DNA of 15,338 bases from CAZAMT01 sp964486145 (GTDB lineage Bacteria > Bacteroidota > Bacteroidia > Bacteroidales > JAAAOM01): contig CAZAMT010000068.1 of NCBI GenBank assembly GCA_964486145.1, positions 1 to 15,338 of the forward strand. The letters are read 5' to 3'. Below the pieces are notes generated by a model, which saw only the letters and a list, made by a program, of their open reading frames with translations, had not been told where the DNA came from and ran no database searches. This document shows positions 1-7,292 of this stretch, piece by piece (position 1 is the stretch's first letter; each line of letters opens with the position of its first letter). The translations under genes and the position numbers were made by a program.

Positions 1-496
1 AGGTGTTTCTTACAGATTGCACATTGGTTTTCATGATGGTTGCAATGGTTTCAAAATCGAGTTCTTCAAAAAACCTTAAATACACGGCTTCTCGTTGCCG
101 CGGTGATAATTTATTCAATGCCTGGAGGAGTTTTTCCTTTTTTTCTTTGGTGAGTTGCCTGGAGATAATGAATTCTTCATGGGAAAAATCAATAAATAAG
201 TCCTGATCCTGGTTTTCATTCAATGAATCATATTTTGGAATGAGTTTCAGGTTGTCAATAATTTTGTTTCGTAATGATTTAAAAAGGTAAGGTTTAAAAT
301 CAGAAACATTTTCGAGATGGTTTCGGTTATTCCATAATTTCAAAAAAAGATCCTGTATTGAATCCATGGTGAAATCTGCATCATTGGTAAATTTCAGGCC
401 ATAGTTATAAAGTTCCTTGTAATACATTTTAAAAATATAGCTCAAGGCTTTTTTATCTCCTGAAATAAATTTTAGCCATAGAGCATTTTCTTTCAT
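1..496 (-). CDS. ECF-type RNA polymerase sigma-70 factor (3' end cut by window edge)
   Basis: I translated this by hand from an ATG at 496 down to base 1: 165 codons with no stop, so the C-terminus lies outside the window. The protein has the two-part layout of small extracytoplasmic-function sigma factors. An N-terminal region 2 (about residues 8-80) includes the stretches IQDLFLKLWNNR and DFKPYLFKSLRNKIID, which fit the core-polymerase and -10-binding helices. A C-terminal region 4 (from about residue 118) reads LNKLSPRQREAVYLRFFEEL followed by a helix-turn-helix with NVQSVRNT. The LSPRQREAVYLRF and NVQSVRN wording is typical of Bacteroidota ECF factors. The family is usually 170-200 residues, so perhaps 10-35 are missing. 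Such genes often precede a FecR-type anti-sigma gene or a SusCD system; that neighbour would lie left of the window and is not visible. Its targets cannot be inferred here. Confidence 0.9.
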   Translation of the reverse strand, partial: MKENALWLKFISGDKKALSYIFKMYYKELYNYGLKFTNDADFTMDSIQDLFLKLWNNRNHLENVSDFKPYLFKSLRNKIIDNLKLIPKYDSLNENQDQDLFIDFSHEEFIISRQLTKEKKEKLLQALNKLSPRQREAVYLRFFEELDFETIATIMKTNVQSVRNT

Positions 497-784
497 TTGC
501 AACAATATCAGTTGTTAATTTAGAGATTTACAGGTTCGATTTATGACGCAAAAATATAAAGATTAGATAAAATACGCATGAATTTGATAATTTTGCATGA
601 TAATAATGAACAAATTCAGGAAAAAATATTTGAAATCAAAATTGCCTGGTGCGTTGATGAGAGTCGATATGCTTTTTAAACTGACACCAAATATCAATAA
701 AAAAATTTATACCTTCCATGTAAAACAACAAAGTAACCCACAAACAAAATATTCGATCTGATTGTTGCTCTAAAAAACTAACTC
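497..784. other. Divergent intergenic region, 288 bp
   Basis: AT-rich spacer between the leftward sigma gene and the rightward exported protein. It holds the minus-strand -7 candidate at 549-556 and a plus-strand match to TAnnTTTG (TAATTTTG) at 588-595. The latter would give a leader of roughly 185 bases for the gene at 785. Neither has a convincing -33 partner. An open frame of 54 codons (597-761, plus) is present but is not supported as a gene. No hairpin, RNA gene or repeat stood out. Confidence 0.4.
549..556 (-). promoter_or_regulatory. Possible -7 promoter box for the ECF sigma gene
   Basis: Read on the minus strand these bases are TATTTTTG, an exact match to the Bacteroidota -7 consensus TAnnTTTG. 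They lie about 52 bases upstream of the ATG at 496, giving a plausible leader. I found no good TTG/TTTG -33 element at the usual spacing, and the region is AT-rich, so a chance match is possible. Confidence 0.4.
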
Positions 785-1984
785 ATGAGAAAGAAACTAC
801 CATTTTTATTCATTTTGATGTTCCAAGGTGTTTTTGTTATTGGTCAGACCAATTTCAAAGAAGGATATATTGTAAAAAATAATCAAGATACAATTTACGG
901 ATTGCTTGATGACAGAAGTCACGCGAAAAACTCGAAACTTATTCGGTTTAAATCATCTCCCGATAGTGAGATTGGAAAATATACACCCAATCAACTCGAG
1001 GGATATAAAATTGGTAAACAGGTATTTTTGTCAAGAAATTTATTGGCTCGGAGTGTATCCTTTGAGGATGCTACTTCAAATGCATTTGTTCAACTTATTA
1101 ATGACGGTGCATTAAAGTTTTTTACCTGGAAGAATAAATCATTGGATGAACTGTTTTTTATTGAAAAGTACAATGATGTTTACCTTTTAACGAACGAAAT
1201 GAAGCGCGTAAAGTTGGGTGATCGAATTTACATGAAGGAATCAAATGAATACAAAATTGATCTTAGGAAATTGACATCCGACTGTCAAAAAGAATTATCT
1301 GTGGACAATGTGCATTTCACAAAAAAATCCATCTCGAAGTATGTTACCGAATATAATAATTGTATGTCAACCGAAAATTATACTTCACCCGTTGTTAACA
1401 AGAAAATTCAATTAAAAAAGTCTTTGCTTATTGGCGGAGGGATCTCAACTGTAGCAGTATCAGGAGGGTATGCCGAGTTCAGTGAATCAGCTACCATGGT
1501 TGTTCCTTCGTTTGGAGTTGGATTCCATGCCGGTTTACCAATGGTACATAAAGCCATTTTATTTGATTTGTTTCTGGAGTATCAACAAAAAGGAGCTAAG
1601 GCGTTAGATAATACAGTAAGATTTGATTTACATTACATGAATTTAACTCCGGGGATTTCATACAATTATCCGAAGGGGAGAGTAAAACCCTTTCTGGGTG
1701 GGGGATTTGTTATCGGCAAATTGTTAAATGTAAAATCGGCCTATACGAAAATAAATGACTCAGGAGAAACTGTCAGGATTTTTAACAGACCTAATTTACG
1801 AAACGATGAGGTAGGATATGAACTTGGTTTTCAGGTAAGAAGTGGCCTGGAATATGTACTGGGTAACGGCAACTCACTGCCGTTAAATGTTAAATATAGT
1901 TATACCGACATTCCATTTAATTTACCAAATGAGTCATATCAAAACAGTTTATGGGCCATTCAGGCAGGATTTATGTTTAAATAA
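785..1984 (+). CDS. Exported protein with predicted C-terminal outer-membrane beta-barrel
   Basis: The 399-residue product starts with a clear signal peptide (residues 1-20: MRKK, a hydrophobic run, then VIGQ). Residues 21 to about 205 form a soluble region beginning with a GYIV..NQDTIYGLL stretch, which I recognise from many uncharacterised Bacteroidota surface proteins. From about residue 212 the sequence changes to alternating, glycine- and aromatic-rich strands (LLIGGGIS, SFGVGFHAG, MNLTPGISYNYP, KPFLGGGFVIG, YELGFQVRSGLEY). It ends WAIQAGFMFK, as expected of an outer-membrane beta-barrel of the porin-like OMP_b-brl type. Only two cysteines are visible (167 and 193), both in the soluble part. 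I infer an outer-membrane location; no substrate or pathway can be named. The ATG at 785 is chosen because it gives the signal peptide directly. The gene is convergent with pruA, with 27 bp between stop codons. Confidence 0.8.
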   Translation: MRKKLPFLFILMFQGVFVIGQTNFKEGYIVKNNQDTIYGLLDDRSHAKNSKLIRFKSSPDSEIGKYTPNQLEGYKIGKQVFLSRNLLARSVSFEDATSNAFVQLINDGALKFFTWKNKSLDELFFIEKYNDVYLLTNEMKRVKLGDRIYMKESNEYKIDLRKLTSDCQKELSVDNVHFTKKSISKYVTEYNNCMSTENYTSPVVNKKIQLKKSLLIGGGISTVAVSGGYAEFSESATMVVPSFGVGFHAGLPMVHKAILFDLFLEYQQKGAKALDNTVRFDLHYMNLTPGISYNYPKGRVKPFLGGGFVIGKLLNVKSAYTKINDSGETVRIFNRPNLRNDEVGYELGFQVRSGLEYVLGNGNSLPLNVKYSYTDIPFNLPNESYQNSLWAIQAGFMFK

Positions 1985-2023
1985 ATAAAAGAGGCTGTTA
2001 AATACCTCTTTTTAATCAGCCTC
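1980..2023 (-). terminator. Minus-strand intrinsic terminator of pruA
   Basis: On the minus strand GAGGCTG (2023-2017), one bulged base (2016) and TTAAA (2015-2011) pair with TTTAACAGCCTC (2002-1991) across an 8-base loop. The stem is followed by TTTTATTTATTT (1990-1979). This is a good Rho-independent terminator. The TAA stop of pruA (2014-2012) sits inside the stem. Confidence 0.65.
1987..2012 (+). terminator. Plus-strand terminator after the beta-barrel gene
   Basis: AAAAGAGG (1987-1994) can pair with CCTCTTTT (2005-2012) around a 10-base loop, and the right arm runs into a T-run ending at 2013. It starts two bases after the stop of the upstream gene. Four of the eight pairs are A-T, so it is modest. 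It shares bases with a stronger hairpin that serves the opposite strand. Confidence 0.45.
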
Positions 2024-3643
2024 CATAAACGGATATCGGTAATCAACCGGAGGATTGAAATTTTCTTTGATGGAACGTGGTGAAGTCCATCGTAGCAAAT
2101 TAACCATCGAACCTGCTTTGTCATTTGTTCCGGAACCTCTCGAACCTCCAAAAGGTTGTTGGTTTACAACGGAGCCTGTAGGTTTGTCGTTGATGTAAAA
2201 ATTACCGGCAGTATTTACAAGCTTTTTTGTTAAATATGCAATGGTGCTTCGCTCTTTTGCAAATATTGCACCCGTTAATCCATAAATTGAGGTTTTATCC
2301 AGCAAGTCCAGCGTTTCTTCCAAATTTTCATCCTTATACATGTAGATGGTTAATACAGGGCCAAACAGTTCTTCTTCCATTGTTTCATATTTCGGATTCG
2401 ATGTAAGAATAACGGTCGGTTCAATAAAATACCCCTCTGATTTATCAAAACTACCACCAGCAATGATTTCGGCATCCGCATCAGATTTTGCCTTTTCGAT
2501 GTAGCTGCTGACCTTATCGAAAGAAGCTTCATCAATAACTGCATTCATGAAGTTTGTATAATCTTCAACGGTACCCATTTTGATCGATTTGATATCTTCA
2601 ACAAGGAATGTTTTGACCTCTTCCCACTTGCTCTCCGGAATGTAAGCCCTTGAAGCTGCAGAACATTTTTGCCCCTGATATTCGAAAGCACCTCTTGAAA
2701 GCGCCGTAGCTACTTGTTTGGCATTGGCTGACGGGTGCATAAATACATAGTCTTTACCGCCGGTTTCACCTACAATTCTTGGGTATGTTTTGTAGTTATG
2801 AATATTTTCGCCAATGGTTTTCCAAATGTTTTGAAATACTTCAGTAGATCCTGTAAAATGAACCCCGGTAAATTGCGGGTGTGAAAAAATTTCTTTTCCT
2901 GCCACAGGGCCTGAAACAAACATTAAGTTAATAACCCCGTCAGGGAGCCCGGCTTCACGGAGCACCTCCATAATCACCCTTGCGGAATAAATTTGGGTTT
3001 TTGATGGTTTCCAAACAACCGTGTTTCCCATCATTGCCGGGGCAGTTGGTAAATTACCGGCAATGGCAGTGAAATTGAAGGGAGTAAGTGCAAACACAAA
3101 ACCTTCCAATGGTCGCCATTCGCTTCTGTTCCAAATGCCTCTTGTTGATTCAGGCTGCATTTGGTATATACGGGTCATGAATTCAACATTGAATCTTAAA
3201 AAGTCGATCAACTCACATGCGGCATCTATTTCAGCCTGATGTACTGTTTTTGACTGGCATAGCATGGTGGCAGCATTTATTTTTGGACGGTATGGCCCCG
3301 CCAGTAAATCGGCAGCCTTTAAAAAAATAGCGGCCCGATCCTGCCAGTTCATTTCCGACCATGTTTCCCTTGCTTTTAACGCTGCGTCAATGGCATTTTT
3401 GACATGCGATGCGTCACCCTGATGATAATAACCAAGGGTATGTTTTAATTCGTGCGGTGGTGATATTTTTATACGCTTGTTCGTTCTTACCTCCTGACCA
3501 TCAATGATCATAGGGATATCTATTTCAACAGATTTAGCCGCCCTGATGGCCTCACTTATTTCCTGCCTCTCATTACTTCCTGCTCTATACGAAAGTACAG
3601 GTTCATTTTTTGCCTTTGGTACAGAAAAAAAACCATTTGCCAT
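2012..3643 (-). CDS. pruA: 1-pyrroline-5-carboxylate (L-glutamate gamma-semialdehyde) dehydrogenase
   Basis: The 543-residue protein is a full-length aldehyde dehydrogenase of the P5C dehydrogenase branch. It oxidises glutamate semialdehyde (P5C) to glutamate with NAD+, the second step of proline breakdown, and should be cytosolic. Visible landmarks are TPFNFTAI with the conserved Asn190, WKPSKTQ (211-217), the NAD-loop motif FTGST (263-267), GETGGK with general-base Glu293 (292-297), GQKCSAASR with nucleophile Cys327, and EEELFGP (423-429). The length matches stand-alone PruA enzymes of about 540 residues. There is no proline dehydrogenase domain fused to it and no putA-like neighbour here, so the first enzyme must be encoded elsewhere. 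The ATG at 3643 begins MANGFFSVPKAKNEP, typical for the family. No Shine-Dalgarno sequence or clear promoter box was found in the 185 bp to the divergent divIC-like gene. The gene ends in a good terminator hairpin. Confidence 0.95.
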   Translation of the reverse strand: MANGFFSVPKAKNEPVLSYRAGSNERQEISEAIRAAKSVEIDIPMIIDGQEVRTNKRIKISPPHELKHTLGYYHQGDASHVKNAIDAALKARETWSEMNWQDRAAIFLKAADLLAGPYRPKINAATMLCQSKTVHQAEIDAACELIDFLRFNVEFMTRIYQMQPESTRGIWNRSEWRPLEGFVFALTPFNFTAIAGNLPTAPAMMGNTVVWKPSKTQIYSARVIMEVLREAGLPDGVINLMFVSGPVAGKEIFSHPQFTGVHFTGSTEVFQNIWKTIGENIHNYKTYPRIVGETGGKDYVFMHPSANAKQVATALSRGAFEYQGQKCSAASRAYIPESKWEEVKTFLVEDIKSIKMGTVEDYTNFMNAVIDEASFDKVSSYIEKAKSDADAEIIAGGSFDKSEGYFIEPTVILTSNPKYETMEEELFGPVLTIYMYKDENLEETLDLLDKTSIYGLTGAIFAKERSTIAYLTKKLVNTAGNFYINDKPTGSVVNQQPFGGSRGSGTNDKAGSMVNLLRWTSPRSIKENFNPPVDYRYPFMEAD

Positions 3644-3816
3644 TGTATTCTAATTTATTTGATATAATTAATTGAATGGTAAATTTAATAAGTGTTTAAG
3701 CGTTAAAAAATGACATTTATTAGACCCAACAATGTCAAATGATGATTTTTATCGTGTTTTTGGATTTTGTTAAAAACTACGACCTTTCCTGTTTGGATTT
3801 ATGTGAGGATTTGATG

Positions 3817-3824
3817 TATCTTCG
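3817..3824 (+). promoter_or_regulatory. Candidate promoter box directly before the divIC-like gene
   Basis: TATCTTCG at 3817-3824 matches TAnnTTTG with one mismatch, and TTTG at 3792-3795 lies 21 bp upstream, a plausible -33 partner. Transcription would begin almost at the chosen ATG (3829), implying a leaderless or near-leaderless message. It may be a chance match. Confidence 0.35.
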
Positions 3825-3828
3825 TAAC

Positions 3829-4149
3829 ATGAACCTGCTCAGTAAAATAAAAAGAATCAGGCTGGAGAATCTACCCGATTTTCTGAAAAACAAATATGTG
3901 ATTACAGCTTTTATTTTTCTTATCTGGATTTCGTTTTTTGACCAGAACAATTGGTTTGAAAGGTTAAGAAACATGAAACAACTGAAACAGTTAGAAGAGG
4001 ATAAACAATATTATCAGGCTAAAATCAAGGAAGAGACCAGACGTTTGGAAGAACTTCAGACAGATAAGGAAAATCTCGAAAAGTTTGCGCGAGAGCAGTA
4101 CCTGATGAAAAAAGAGAATGAAGATATATTCCTTATCATTGAAGAATAA
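3829..4149 (+). CDS. DivIC/FtsB-like septum formation initiator family protein
   Basis: The product is a small bitopic division-type protein of 106 residues from the ATG at 3829. It has a basic N-terminus (MNLLSKIKRIRLENL), one membrane segment (about residues 23-38, YVITAFIFLIWISFF), a DQNNWFER turn, and then a coiled coil (about 44-82, rich in Lys/Glu/Leu). It ends with FAREQYLMKKENEDIFLI, the characteristic C-terminal block of Bacteroidota FtsB/DivIC-family proteins. By family knowledge it would bridge the inner membrane and help assemble the divisome. The frame stays open to an ATG at 3739, which would add 30 residues. I prefer 3829 because the extension (MMIFIVFLDFVKNYD...) does not resemble the family and overlaps a promoter-like box. 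The 3' end overlaps the last 14 bp of the convergent glycosyltransferase gene. Confidence 0.85.
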   Translation: MNLLSKIKRIRLENLPDFLKNKYVITAFIFLIWISFFDQNNWFERLRNMKQLKQLEEDKQYYQAKIKEETRRLEELQTDKENLEKFAREQYLMKKENEDIFLIIEE

Positions 4150-5392
4150 AAAACTCCGTATTTTTTTGTTTTTCCCTCATAAACATAAGCCAATCAAAAT
4201 TCCTTTCGTATTTTTTACCCGGAAATATCTGTTTGAGTGAACGCGTGATCTCTTGTTTTGCATATTTTTTTTCATGGACAAAGTTGAGATATTTAAGAAT
4301 CATAAATGCATTAAACCATTGAAAAAAACGCTTCCGGAATGCATTATAATTGGCAGTATGGTTTTTTAACTCTCCAATTTTCGACTTGAAATCCTGATTT
4401 TCAATAAATTCAATAAACCGGGGCGATAGATCAGCAAGAGGTTTATTAGGATGGTTGAACATTTCGTTCATCGATGAAAAAAAGCCTTTTAATTCCCTGA
4501 AGGCATCCGGAACATAGGTGAAAAGCATTCCTTTGTTGTTGATAATTTTTTTTATTTCCGGACCTGTGCCAAACGGAACCCGGTCAGACATTCTTGCAGC
4601 CGGTATTACCCTGGTTGAGTTAATTTCGCAAAAATTACCAAGAGCAAAAAGTTTTTGCAGGAAATAAAAATCTTCTCCTCCTTTTCGTTTGTTCATGCCC
4701 CCTTGTTTTACATACGCGTTAGCCCTTACAGCAAAACCCGAACCGATGGTATGAAATCCGTAGGGAAATCCTGTAAACCGAAGCATTTCAACATAATATC
4801 GCAGGTAAAGTTCGTACACTGTGATGGCCTTTATAACCGGGTCCGAAGTTTCATGATGTTTTATGTCATGTTCCACATGTATATTGGCGCCATTTAGTTT
4901 CGGGTTAGAGAAAAATTTTTTCTCAATTTCAGTAAGATAATTTTTGGAACAGAGACAGTCTGCATCCAATGAAACGATGATTCCGCTGGGATTATTGAGG
5001 TGGTTGAACCGGCGAATGGCCTCATCCATGCCAATTTTACGGGCCAAACCAACTCCGGAATGTTTTTCCGGCAAGTCATCAAACAAGCGAACAGCATACG
5101 TTATTCTGCTTTCAGGTTGATTTTTTATCCATTCGTTAATACGTTTAAGGGAATTTTGATTTTGCTCCTTATGCTTTTGTGGGGCAGTTTCTGATGAATT
5201 GATGATTACGTACACTTCCACCAATGATTCAGGGAGATGGCACTGTGAAATGCTTGTGAGCGTTTGAATGATGGATGGTTCATTGTAACATGGAATGATG
5301 ACCGCTATTTGAAAATCATCTTTTGGTGGATTTTGTTCAAGCCCTCCTGAAATATACGCATGTTTGTTCAGGTAACCATCAGCAAATGACAT
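4136..5392 (-). CDS. Family 2 glycosyltransferase (GT-A fold), soluble
   Basis: The protein has 418 residues. A GT-A nucleotide-sugar domain starts at about residue 28 (IAVIIPCYNEPSIIQTL, beta strand and first loop). The DXD-type metal/sugar-nucleotide motif is SLDADC (Asp143, Asp145). A likely acceptor/catalytic block is GGEDFYFLQKL (238-248). The C-terminal 120 residues are helical and rich in charged and aromatic residues. I see no signal peptide and no membrane segment, so it should act in the cytosol or at the inner face of the membrane. The sugar and acceptor cannot be told from sequence. It starts 15 bp after the stop of the OmpH-like gene on the same strand, so the two are probably co-transcribed. 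Its 3' end overlaps the convergent divIC-like gene by 14 bp. No terminator of its own was found. Confidence 0.85.
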   Translation of the reverse strand: MSFADGYLNKHAYISGGLEQNPPKDDFQIAVIIPCYNEPSIIQTLTSISQCHLPESLVEVYVIINSSETAPQKHKEQNQNSLKRINEWIKNQPESRITYAVRLFDDLPEKHSGVGLARKIGMDEAIRRFNHLNNPSGIIVSLDADCLCSKNYLTEIEKKFFSNPKLNGANIHVEHDIKHHETSDPVIKAITVYELYLRYYVEMLRFTGFPYGFHTIGSGFAVRANAYVKQGGMNKRKGGEDFYFLQKLFALGNFCEINSTRVIPAARMSDRVPFGTGPEIKKIINNKGMLFTYVPDAFRELKGFFSSMNEMFNHPNKPLADLSPRFIEFIENQDFKSKIGELKNHTANYNAFRKRFFQWFNAFMILKYLNFVHEKKYAKQEITRSLKQIFPGKKYERNFDWLMFMREKQKNTEFFILQ

Positions 5393-5407
5393 GAATGGTT
5401 TGAGATT

Positions 5408-6025
5408 TTATTCCGATTTTTCAGCATTTTTCTGGTAGCGCTTGTTCAGTCCCTCCAAAACCACGTTTGTTATGTCAAGGCTGTCCGAAGCATAAAGTAT
5501 ATTATCACCATACAATTGATCGCTGAATATGTACTTGTAGTTTTTATCTTTATTGTATTCTTCAAGAAATTCGGTAATTTCATTGATAAGCTTTCGGTTC
5601 ATTACCTGTTCTTCTTCAGAAAGTTGGTATGTCAATTGATCCCGTAATTGCAATATTTCCTGCTGCTCCTGCATCAGTTCCTGTTCCATCTGTTGTGCTG
5701 TTGACCTGGTTACCAAACCTTTCTGTACCTTATTTTGAAAGTCCTTCACCCCGCGTTCATACGCCCTTGTTTTTGAAGCCAGTTCAGCTTCAGATGCCTT
5801 TTGTTTTTCTTCCAGCGTTTGCCGCATATCGTAAAACATGTCGTAATTATTGAGTATTGTATCAATTTTTACGAATGCGATGGAAACTTCGCTGCCTGCA
5901 GGATCAGATTTTTTTGCCTCCCCGGATGTTGATACGGATGTTTGGGTATCCAGAAAATAGAGTATAAACAGCCCTGCAACTGCTAATATAAGAATGGCAT
6001 TGATTATGTTTTGTGCTCTTTTCAT
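5408..6025 (-). CDS. OmpH/Skp-family periplasmic chaperone-like protein
   Basis: The 205-residue protein has an N-terminal hydrophobic segment (about residues 8-24) that is either an uncleaved anchor or a signal sequence. A short Ser/Thr/Lys linker follows, then IAFVKIDTILNNYDMFYDM (about 49-67), the characteristic opening strand and helix of the OmpH family. A long Glu/Gln/Lys-rich coiled coil covers about residues 68-150. The C-terminal NYKYIFSDQLYGDNILYASDSLDIT stretch is the family's closing strand region. Skp-type proteins hold unfolded outer-membrane proteins in the periplasm. The predicted N-terminal anchor differs from free E. coli Skp and is seen in some Bacteroidota members. A perfect -7 box lies about 32 bp upstream of the ATG. 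It is the first gene of a probable two-gene unit with the glycosyltransferase. Confidence 0.85.
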   Translation of the reverse strand: MKRAQNIINAILILAVAGLFILYFLDTQTSVSTSGEAKKSDPAGSEVSIAFVKIDTILNNYDMFYDMRQTLEEKQKASEAELASKTRAYERGVKDFQNKVQKGLVTRSTAQQMEQELMQEQQEILQLRDQLTYQLSEEEQVMNRKLINEITEFLEEYNKDKNYKYIFSDQLYGDNILYASDSLDITNVVLEGLNKRYQKNAEKSE

Positions 6026-6056
6026 TCTAAAATAATTGTTTTTCGTTTCTCGGGCA

Positions 6057-6064
6057 CAAATATA
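6057..6064 (-). promoter_or_regulatory. -7 promoter box for the ompH-like/glycosyltransferase unit
   Basis: On the minus strand the bases read TATATTTG, a perfect TAnnTTTG match, 32-39 bp upstream of the ATG at 6025. The predicted leader is about 27 bases. A TTTG at 6079-6076 is only 11 bp away, too close for a normal -33 element, so the upstream half is unsupported. Confidence 0.5.
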
Positions 6065-6108
6065 TACTTTAATACCAAATAATTAAATGATGAGGAAAAT
6101 TTTGTCAT

Positions 6109-7098
6109 TTAAAATTCAGGACAGGGAACCATGGATGGTCGTTTTTTGCGTTTGGGCATTTTAAACTTGTAAACCAGCGATACTTCGTGAGCACCCCATG
6201 TGTGGGGTAACAGGTTGGAAACGGTAAAATCATAAGAATAACCTACACTGAACTGGTCAATTTTGTAGCCAACCAGCAGGGCGATGGCATCACCGCGGGG
6301 AGAATTTGAAGGAGGGATACCCCTGTACCATGCCCCAAAAACCAAGGGGCTCTTATGCCAGTATAGTCCCATGTCAAGCTGTTTTTGATTGTTTTGTATT
6401 TTAAACAGGGTGGCAAAAGTCAGGGTTTCATCAATCGGGTTCAGCAACCTGCTGTTTTTTACCAGTACATAGCCTCCATAAACGGATACTTTTAACGGAA
6501 CAATGTATTTATCCGCGTAAAGTGATAAATTGGGCTTTAAAAGGTGGTCAATGCTTGCACCGCCCCAAATTCTTTTCGAATAAATTAACAATGATGTACC
6601 TGCATCCACATCCCTTGCTTTTTCCGTCGCGGGTGCATTAAAAACAGGTTGCGATGTTTGATCGGCAAGAATGTCATTGTACAATCGCAGCCTGAAGTAA
6701 TCGATCCCCATTTCTGTGTAATAAAAGTGCAAGCCGGGCCTGACATGCCAGACATTAAAAATCTGAAAATTATAGGAATACTGAATTCCCACGTTTAATA
6801 TTCCCATGTTTCCTGATCCCGCCTGGTCTTTCAGTGCAAGTATGCCCACACCACTGTTAAAATTTGAAAAATAATGATCAAACGAGAATGATAATGTTTG
6901 AAATGATACAGGTAAACCCGGCCATTGATTGCGGTAATTTGTTGAAAAACGACTTCCGCCGGTGGCGCCGGCGAAAGACGGGGCAAGATATAAGGGATTG
7001 GAATAGAACTGCGTAAATTGCGGATCCTGGCTATATGTATTAAACAGAATTATTACATTTAATAACAAAGAAATGAATATAGCACCATTTTTTCTCAT
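6109..7098 (-). CDS. PorP/SprF-family type IX secretion outer-membrane protein
   Basis: The protein has 329 residues from the ATG at 7098. The hallmark of the PorP/SprF family directly follows the signal peptide: SQDPQFTQFYSNPLYLAPSF, then GSRFSTNYRNQWPGLPVSFQ. The rest is beta-strand-rich and ends in a basic tail KRKKRPSMVPCPEF, with the terminal CP-x-F common in this family. A frame extension with TTG at 7131 adds 11 residues. I chose the ATG at 7098 because it puts the basic N-terminus, hydrophobic core (AIFISLLLNVIILF) and cleavage region (NTYSQ) at standard signal-peptide distances. In Flavobacterium, SprF is needed to export SprB and other cargo with the same C-terminal domain type. Here the gene lies downstream of such a cargo gene on the same strand, 301 bp away, which suggests a dedicated partner. 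Confidence 0.9.
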   Translation of the reverse strand: MRKNGAIFISLLLNVIILFNTYSQDPQFTQFYSNPLYLAPSFAGATGGSRFSTNYRNQWPGLPVSFQTLSFSFDHYFSNFNSGVGILALKDQAGSGNMGILNVGIQYSYNFQIFNVWHVRPGLHFYYTEMGIDYFRLRLYNDILADQTSQPVFNAPATEKARDVDAGTSLLIYSKRIWGGASIDHLLKPNLSLYADKYIVPLKVSVYGGYVLVKNSRLLNPIDETLTFATLFKIQNNQKQLDMGLYWHKSPLVFGAWYRGIPPSNSPRGDAIALLVGYKIDQFSVGYSYDFTVSNLLPHTWGAHEVSLVYKFKMPKRKKRPSMVPCPEF

Positions 7099-7233
7099 GC
7101 TGCGTTTTAAAATATCAGGTTTAAGTTTCAAGAATAGCTACAGGAATCTTTAATTGTCTTTAATCCTAAGCCATTACTACATTTCGGTCCTCACATAATT
7201 ACTATACGGAAATTTTTCAAACGAGTTATTTTT

Positions 7234-7266
7234 ACAGGTGTTTTGCAACAATACCTGTTTTTTTTT
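7234..7266 (+). terminator. Terminator-like hairpin on the plus strand, facing against the adhesin/PorP genes
   Basis: ACAGGT (7234-7239) pairs with ACCTGT (7253-7258), extended by a G-T and two A-T pairs, and is followed by a run of T through 7266. This is a good intrinsic terminator only for plus-strand transcripts. On the minus strand, the direction of both flanking genes, the hairpin is followed by AAAAATAAC and lacks a U-tract. Confidence 0.45.
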
Positions 7267-7292
7267 ATTTATTAATATCATGTTTTCATATT

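Noticed and set aside
597..761. Plus-strand open frame of 54 codons before the beta-barrel gene, basic product starting MIIMNKFRKKY
   Set aside because: It is short, lies in AT-rich DNA where such frames arise often, has no ribosome-binding site and matches no family I recognise. It could be a small leader ORF, but nothing supports that.
4148..4168. Possible A/T-only hairpin after the divIC-like gene (A-run then T-run)
   Set aside because: The stem would be six A-T pairs with no G-C support and lies within the convergent gene's coding sequence. It is not a credible terminator.
7099..7131. N-terminal extension of the PorP/SprF protein from a TTG at 7131
   Set aside because: The 11 extra residues would push the signal peptide inward. 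The ATG at 7098 gives a standard signal peptide.
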